Shown here: piece by piece, positions 20,767 through 23,387 of the stretch
Position numbering within the stretch: the stretch's first letter is position 1
How the letters are laid out: each line of letters starts with the position of its first letter
Virus record (IMG/VR): IMGVR_UViG_3300008116_000303
Span: 42,084-65,470 of that record
Strand: one strand, 5' to 3'
Length of the DNA: 23,387 nucleotides
Source of the DNA: a virus
Made by a program: the position numbers and the translations under genes
The notes under the pieces: generated by a model
The model's input: the letters and a program-made list of their open reading frames with translations, nothing else
Database searches by the model: none
What the model was told of the DNA's origin: nothing

Positions 20767-21443
20767 TAATAGGTGTAAATGGCTACGCAGGTAGCGGAAA
20801 AGACACAGTAGGTAAACTAATACAAATAGCTACTTGTTCTGATCTTCCGGAAGGATTAGACATACAAGAAATGGTAACTAATACTGATCACTCCTGGTGG
20901 ATTGAAGATGGTTCAGGTTGGGAAATCAAGAAGTGGGCTGGTAAGCTCAAGACAATAGCCAGTCTTCTCACAGGTATTCCTGTAGAGAAATTTGAAGACC
21001 AGGAGTTCAAAACTAAAGCACTTGGTAGAGAGTGGTGTTACCCTACAGAATGGCAAGGAAGAGAACACTGGGTAGAAATGACAGTAAGAGAGTTCTTACA
21101 ACGTCTCGGTACAGACGGTCTACGCACTGGACTGCATGAAAACACATGGGTAAATGCTCTGATGGCTGACTACGAAGGAACATATGACCTGGATACAGAT
21201 CGTACAACCTGGCCAAAGTGGGTTATTACAGACACTAGATTTCCTAATGAAGCTAGAGCTATCAAAGAAGCTGGTGGTATAGTAATCCGAGTAGATAGAC
21301 CTGGATGTAAACCAATCAATAATCATCCAAGTGAGACAGGACTAGATGAATGGAATTTTGATCATAGAATTATGAATGGATCTGACCTAGTCTCTTTACT
21401 GTTTACTGTTGGTACTATACTACGAAAAGAAAAATTGTTATGA
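20763..21443 (+). CDS. Deoxynucleoside monophosphate kinase
   Basis: The 226-residue protein has the P-loop 'NGYAGSGKDT' (6-15), typical of phage dNMP kinases of the T4 gp1 group. 'KWAGKLKTIASLLTGIPVEK' (58-77) with 'EFKTKALG' follows; 'TVREFLQRLGTDGLR' (106-120) and 'VITDTRFPNEARAI' (153-166) match the family's 'LQ.LGT..R' and 'DxRFPNE' motifs. 'NNHPSETGLD' lies near the C-terminus. It converts dNMPs to dNDPs for DNA synthesis, using NTP. The gene overlaps both neighbours by 4 bp (ATGA). Confidence 0.88.
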   Translation: MIIGVNGYAGSGKDTVGKLIQIATCSDLPEGLDIQEMVTNTDHSWWIEDGSGWEIKKWAGKLKTIASLLTGIPVEKFEDQEFKTKALGREWCYPTEWQGREHWVEMTVREFLQRLGTDGLRTGLHENTWVNALMADYEGTYDLDTDRTTWPKWVITDTRFPNEARAIKEAGGIVIRVDRPGCKPINNHPSETGLDEWNFDHRIMNGSDLVSLLFTVGTILRKEKLL

Positions 21444-21811
21444 GTAAAGAGTGTACATGTAGCTTCTGTAAAAAACCTAATTGGATTTCTCAAGTAGATT
21501 TTTATAGACTAAAGGCCAAGTTTCTTGGGTATCCTAAGTGCTGTACAGATGCATTTATAGATGATTACTTAAAAGGTAGACCAGTTCATAAAATAAGAAT
21601 AAAAGCAGGTAAGCATAATCAACCAATTAATCCTAGCTTTGTACCATGTTTATGGCATGCTAATAGAATTCTACATGAAAAGAAGAGCATAAATAGAATC
21701 TTTCGTAAAAGAATATCCTCTTATGCATTTCCATATTCTTCTGATGTAGAGTTTAGAGAATACGTAAGAAACTTTAGGAAAACATATGAAAATAATAAAA
21801 CAAAGAACTAA
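21440..21811 (+). CDS. Cys-rich protein with GYPKCC motif
   Basis: The 123-residue protein has 'CTCSFCKK' (5-12) and 'LGYPKCCTDAFIDDY' (29-43). The 'GYPxCC..xF' signature is one I associate with DUF483-related proteins of unknown function. A single later cysteine lies in 'FVPCLWHANRILHEKK', and the C-terminus is very basic. The five clustered cysteines could bind a metal. The end overlaps the radical SAM gene by 26 bp, so the two are probably translated together and may work together. Function not known. Confidence 0.68.
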   Translation: MSKECTCSFCKKPNWISQVDFYRLKAKFLGYPKCCTDAFIDDYLKGRPVHKIRIKAGKHNQPINPSFVPCLWHANRILHEKKSINRIFRKRISSYAFPYSSDVEFREYVRNFRKTYENNKTKN

Positions 21812-22637
21812 GACTTTAATCACTCGTGATAATGGCAGAAGTTCAGACGCAGTAGCTCCTAACTTTATCTACGGTTGTTTAGGAGGCTGCATGAGCTCAT
21901 ATTGTTATGTAGGTAGATATAATCATGACAAAGTGTATATTAATGAAAACACTGCTGATATTATGCTATCTATTTACAACTGGGCTAATAAACAAGAATG
22001 GCCAAAGAAACCTAACCAGTGTGATCCGGAATATTATGTTATTGATATAGGATGCAGCACTGATGTAGCTCTTCTGAGCAAACATTATAACTGGCAGGAA
22101 GTGTTTACTTACTTTAACAGAGCAGCAATGCTAAAAAGTACCTTTGCCACAAAGTATCCTACTATGTTCTTACCTAATAAGTATGACTTAGTAAAAGATA
22201 AAAACCGTATAAGAGTAAGTCTTATGCCTCAGAAGTATTCTGATATATTGGAACCAGGTACAGATAAGATAATAGATCGTATTGATGAAATACCAAAGCT
22301 ACAAGAGCATTTAGAAGTACATATTAATTTCTCACCAATCATTTATACGGATGACTGGTTGCAAGAATATAAAAAACTTTTCTCTACTCTAAGATCTGCA
22401 GGTATTTATGTAAAGTCAGAATGTATATTCTTGACGCATAACATTCATCAACATGAGCGTAACTCCAAACCTGTACAGGATTTACTATGGCGTCCTGATA
22501 TACAAGAGAAAAAAGATTCACACTATGCTCCAGATAATATTAGGTATCAGTGGCAGCTTAAAAAACAAATGATACAAGACTTTACCCACTTGTATGCAGA
22601 TTATTTTGATCCGGCTGGTATCCGGTATATATTTTAA
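21786..22637 (+). CDS. Radical SAM protein, spore photoproduct lyase-like
   Basis: The 283-residue protein has an N-terminal cysteine cluster 'YGCLGGCMSSYCYV' (29-42) with C31, C35 and C40, spaced CX3CX4C. The rest matches my memory of the spore photoproduct lyase (SPL) family: 'DIGCSTDVALLSKHYNWQE' (67-85), 'KSTFATKYP', 'VSLMPQKYSDILEPGT', 'VHINFSPIIYTDDWLQEY', 'IFLTHN' and 'DNIRYQWQLKKQM'. SPL uses a 4Fe-4S cluster and SAM to reverse UV thymine dimers. A phage enzyme could repair its DNA or modify other nucleic acids. The spacing differs from the usual SPL cluster. It is coupled to the preceding Cys-rich gene by a 26-bp overlap. Confidence 0.78.
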   Translation: MKIIKQRTKTLITRDNGRSSDAVAPNFIYGCLGGCMSSYCYVGRYNHDKVYINENTADIMLSIYNWANKQEWPKKPNQCDPEYYVIDIGCSTDVALLSKHYNWQEVFTYFNRAAMLKSTFATKYPTMFLPNKYDLVKDKNRIRVSLMPQKYSDILEPGTDKIIDRIDEIPKLQEHLEVHINFSPIIYTDDWLQEYKKLFSTLRSAGIYVKSECIFLTHNIHQHERNSKPVQDLLWRPDIQEKKDSHYAPDNIRYQWQLKKQMIQDFTHLYADYFDPAGIRYIF

Positions 22638-22660
22638 CCAAAACAAATAACCTATGAAAA
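22633..22660 (+). repeat. 28-bp direct repeat, copy 1
   Basis: Identical to 22993-23020. It runs from TTTAACCAAAACAAA through TAACCTATGAAAA. Here it contains the stop of the radical SAM gene and the start of the 44-residue gene. Confidence 0.85.
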
Positions 22661-22788
22661 CAATAAAAATATTAAATCAAATCGTTATAAAGTATGAGCA
22701 ACGAAAAGCTAATTTGAATAGTATAAAAGTAGATGCTATTAAAAGCCAAGTAACAATAACTGGTGTATGGACTCCAAAAACTAATTAA
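22654..22788 (+). CDS. 44-residue hypothetical protein
   Basis: The frame starts at the ATG at 22654, inside the first copy of the 28-bp repeat, and ends at TAA 22786-22788, three bases before the next ATG. The product begins MKTIKILNQIVIKYEQRKAN, with a second strand 'SQVTITGVW'. It is Lys/Ile-rich and has no recognised family. Support comes from its fit between stop and start codons and from the shared leader TAACCTATGAAA seen before three consecutive genes. Confidence 0.55.
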   Translation: MKTIKILNQIVIKYEQRKANLNSIKVDAIKSQVTITGVWTPKTN

Positions 22789-22791
22789 CCT

Positions 22792-23010
22792 ATGAAACTA
22801 TATACAGAAGAACAAGTAAATAAAATTGCAACTCAATCAATGAGTTTTGGAAGTTATGATAACTCCATTACACCAATTGAGATACTTGATAATGAAAACA
22901 TATACACAGAACAACAAATAAAAGAAACATTAAAAAGAATGGGACTTGATTTGTTAGTAAATGAATTTTTGAAAAAAGCTGAGCCAATAGAATTTAACCA
23001 AAACAAATAA
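22792..23010 (+). CDS. 72-residue hypothetical protein
   Basis: The product begins MKLYTEEQVNKIATQSMSFG and has a second similar segment 'IYTEQQIKETLKRMG' (37-51): the pattern 'YTExQ(V/I)' occurs twice, so it may have arisen by internal duplication or contain two copies of a short helical motif. The last five codons (FNQNK) and the stop lie inside the second 28-bp repeat. No TM or catalytic motif. Short helical phage proteins with 'YTEEQ' starts are common, and the function is unknown. Confidence 0.68.
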   Translation: MKLYTEEQVNKIATQSMSFGSYDNSITPIEILDNENIYTEQQIKETLKRMGLDLLVNEFLKKAEPIEFNQNK

Positions 23011-23020
23011 CCTATGAAAA
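22993..23020 (+). repeat. 28-bp direct repeat, copy 2
   Basis: Identical to 22633-22660, exactly 360 bp downstream. Its first half is coding (FNQNK and stop) and its second half is the leader and start of the metallophosphoesterase gene. A partial copy, TAACCTATGAAA, lies at 22786-22797. Confidence 0.85.
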
Positions 23021-23387
23021 TCCTACACATTAGTGATACACATGGGTACCACGGTACTTTCCAGGACTCCCGGTTTGAAGGTATAGATGTTGTAGTACAC
23101 AGTGGTGACTGCTCTAACTATAGAGATCCGTATAGAAACGAACCTGAAGTTAGAAACTTTATAGAATGGTACAAGAACGTACCAGTAAAGCATAAGATCT
23201 ATGTAGCAGGTAACCATGATACGTCTATAGAAAGACGCATGGTCACTCCTGGTGACTTTGCTGCAGCTGGTATCATCTATCTAGAGAATGAGGCTACAAT
23301 TATAAATGGAATTAAGTTCTGGGGGTCTCCTATTCCACCTACCTTCTTTGACTGGGCATTTATGAAAGCCAGAGACAAGACACATAA
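23014..23387 (+). CDS. Calcineurin-like metallophosphoesterase, 3' end outside window
   Basis: The 124 visible residues contain the family's metal motifs: 'ISDTHG' (6-11) with D8 and H10, 'VVHSGDCSN' (27-35) with D32, and 'VAGNHDTS' (64-71) with N67 and H68. These bind two metal ions and cleave phosphoester bonds; phage members act on nucleic acids, nucleotides or proteins. The later histidine motifs (GH and GHxH) lie beyond the window. The start follows the shared TAACCT leader. Confidence 0.9.
   Translation, partial: MKILHISDTHGYHGTFQDSRFEGIDVVVHSGDCSNYRDPYRNEPEVRNFIEWYKNVPVKHKIYVAGNHDTSIERRMVTPGDFAAAGIIYLENEATIINGIKFWGSPIPPTFFDWAFMKARDKTH

Overview
The window looks like a piece of an AT-rich tailed-phage genome (Caudoviricetes) infecting a member of the Bacteroidetes. 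The host inference rests on three points. Signal peptides end in the 'SQ/AQ' cleavage sites typical of Bacteroidetes. Start codons mostly follow A-rich leaders rather than Shine-Dalgarno sequences. Several intergenic promoters match the Bacteroidetes TTTG / TAnnTTTG pattern. The general organisation recalls crAss-like and related Bacteroidetes phages, but no terminase, portal or capsid gene is present here, so a family assignment is inference. I saw no tRNA, CRISPR array or insertion sequence.

Left block (1-7897, all minus strand): a tightly packed operon-like run of 16 genes, nearly all for envelope-directed or very small basic proteins. It holds a lysis set: a GH19 endolysin (5688-6287), a two-TM holin-like protein (7088-7336), and single-TM proteins that could be spanins (6457-7098, 7326-7622). 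It also holds an unusual secretion-flavoured set: a CsgG-like protein with signal peptide (323-1057), a 710-residue secreted protein with cohesin- and dockerin-like parts (2739-4871), a lipoprotein (2348-2734), a membrane-anchored protein with a possibly related alpha/beta domain (4873-5520), a holin-like two-TM protein ending in DxDxDG calcium loops and a Cys/His cluster (1311-1928), and a secreted Thr/Gln-rich protein cut by the window edge (1-323). Three lysine/arginine-rich mini-genes of 36-53 codons fill the gaps, joined by TAATG, ATGA or short overlaps.

The divergent switch (7898-8008) is the only place where transcription direction changes. It carries a perfect 14-bp palindrome and weak promoter matches on both strands.

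Right block (8009-23387, all plus strand): a DNA replication, recombination and nucleotide module. In order it holds a stand-alone DnaA domain IV protein, a possible winged-helix replication protein, a DnaB-type helicase without its N-terminal domain, a Sak4-like P-loop ATPase, a probable ssDNA-binding protein, a TOPRIM primase, a GIY-YIG nuclease, several small proteins, a PD-(D/E)XK exonuclease, a conserved-looking unknown, a monocistronic unknown with its own promoter and terminator, a family B DNA polymerase ending in a beta-clamp-binding motif, a DUF932-like protein, a zinc-ribbon fusion protein, a deoxynucleoside monophosphate kinase, a Cys-rich protein coupled to a spore-photoproduct-lyase-like radical SAM protein, two ORFan genes bracketed by a 28-bp direct repeat, and a metallophosphoesterase cut by the right edge. 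Three strong intrinsic terminators lie just ahead of downstream co-directional genes without an obvious promoter between, suggesting attenuation or antitermination.

The gene set would let the phage start replication (DnaA-like, helicase, primase), copy DNA with its own polymerase on the host clamp, recombine or repair it (Sak4-like, exonuclease, radical SAM), and supply nucleotides. The left block would remodel and finally lyse the host envelope. The most novel-looking part is the CsgG-like plus cohesin/dockerin set.
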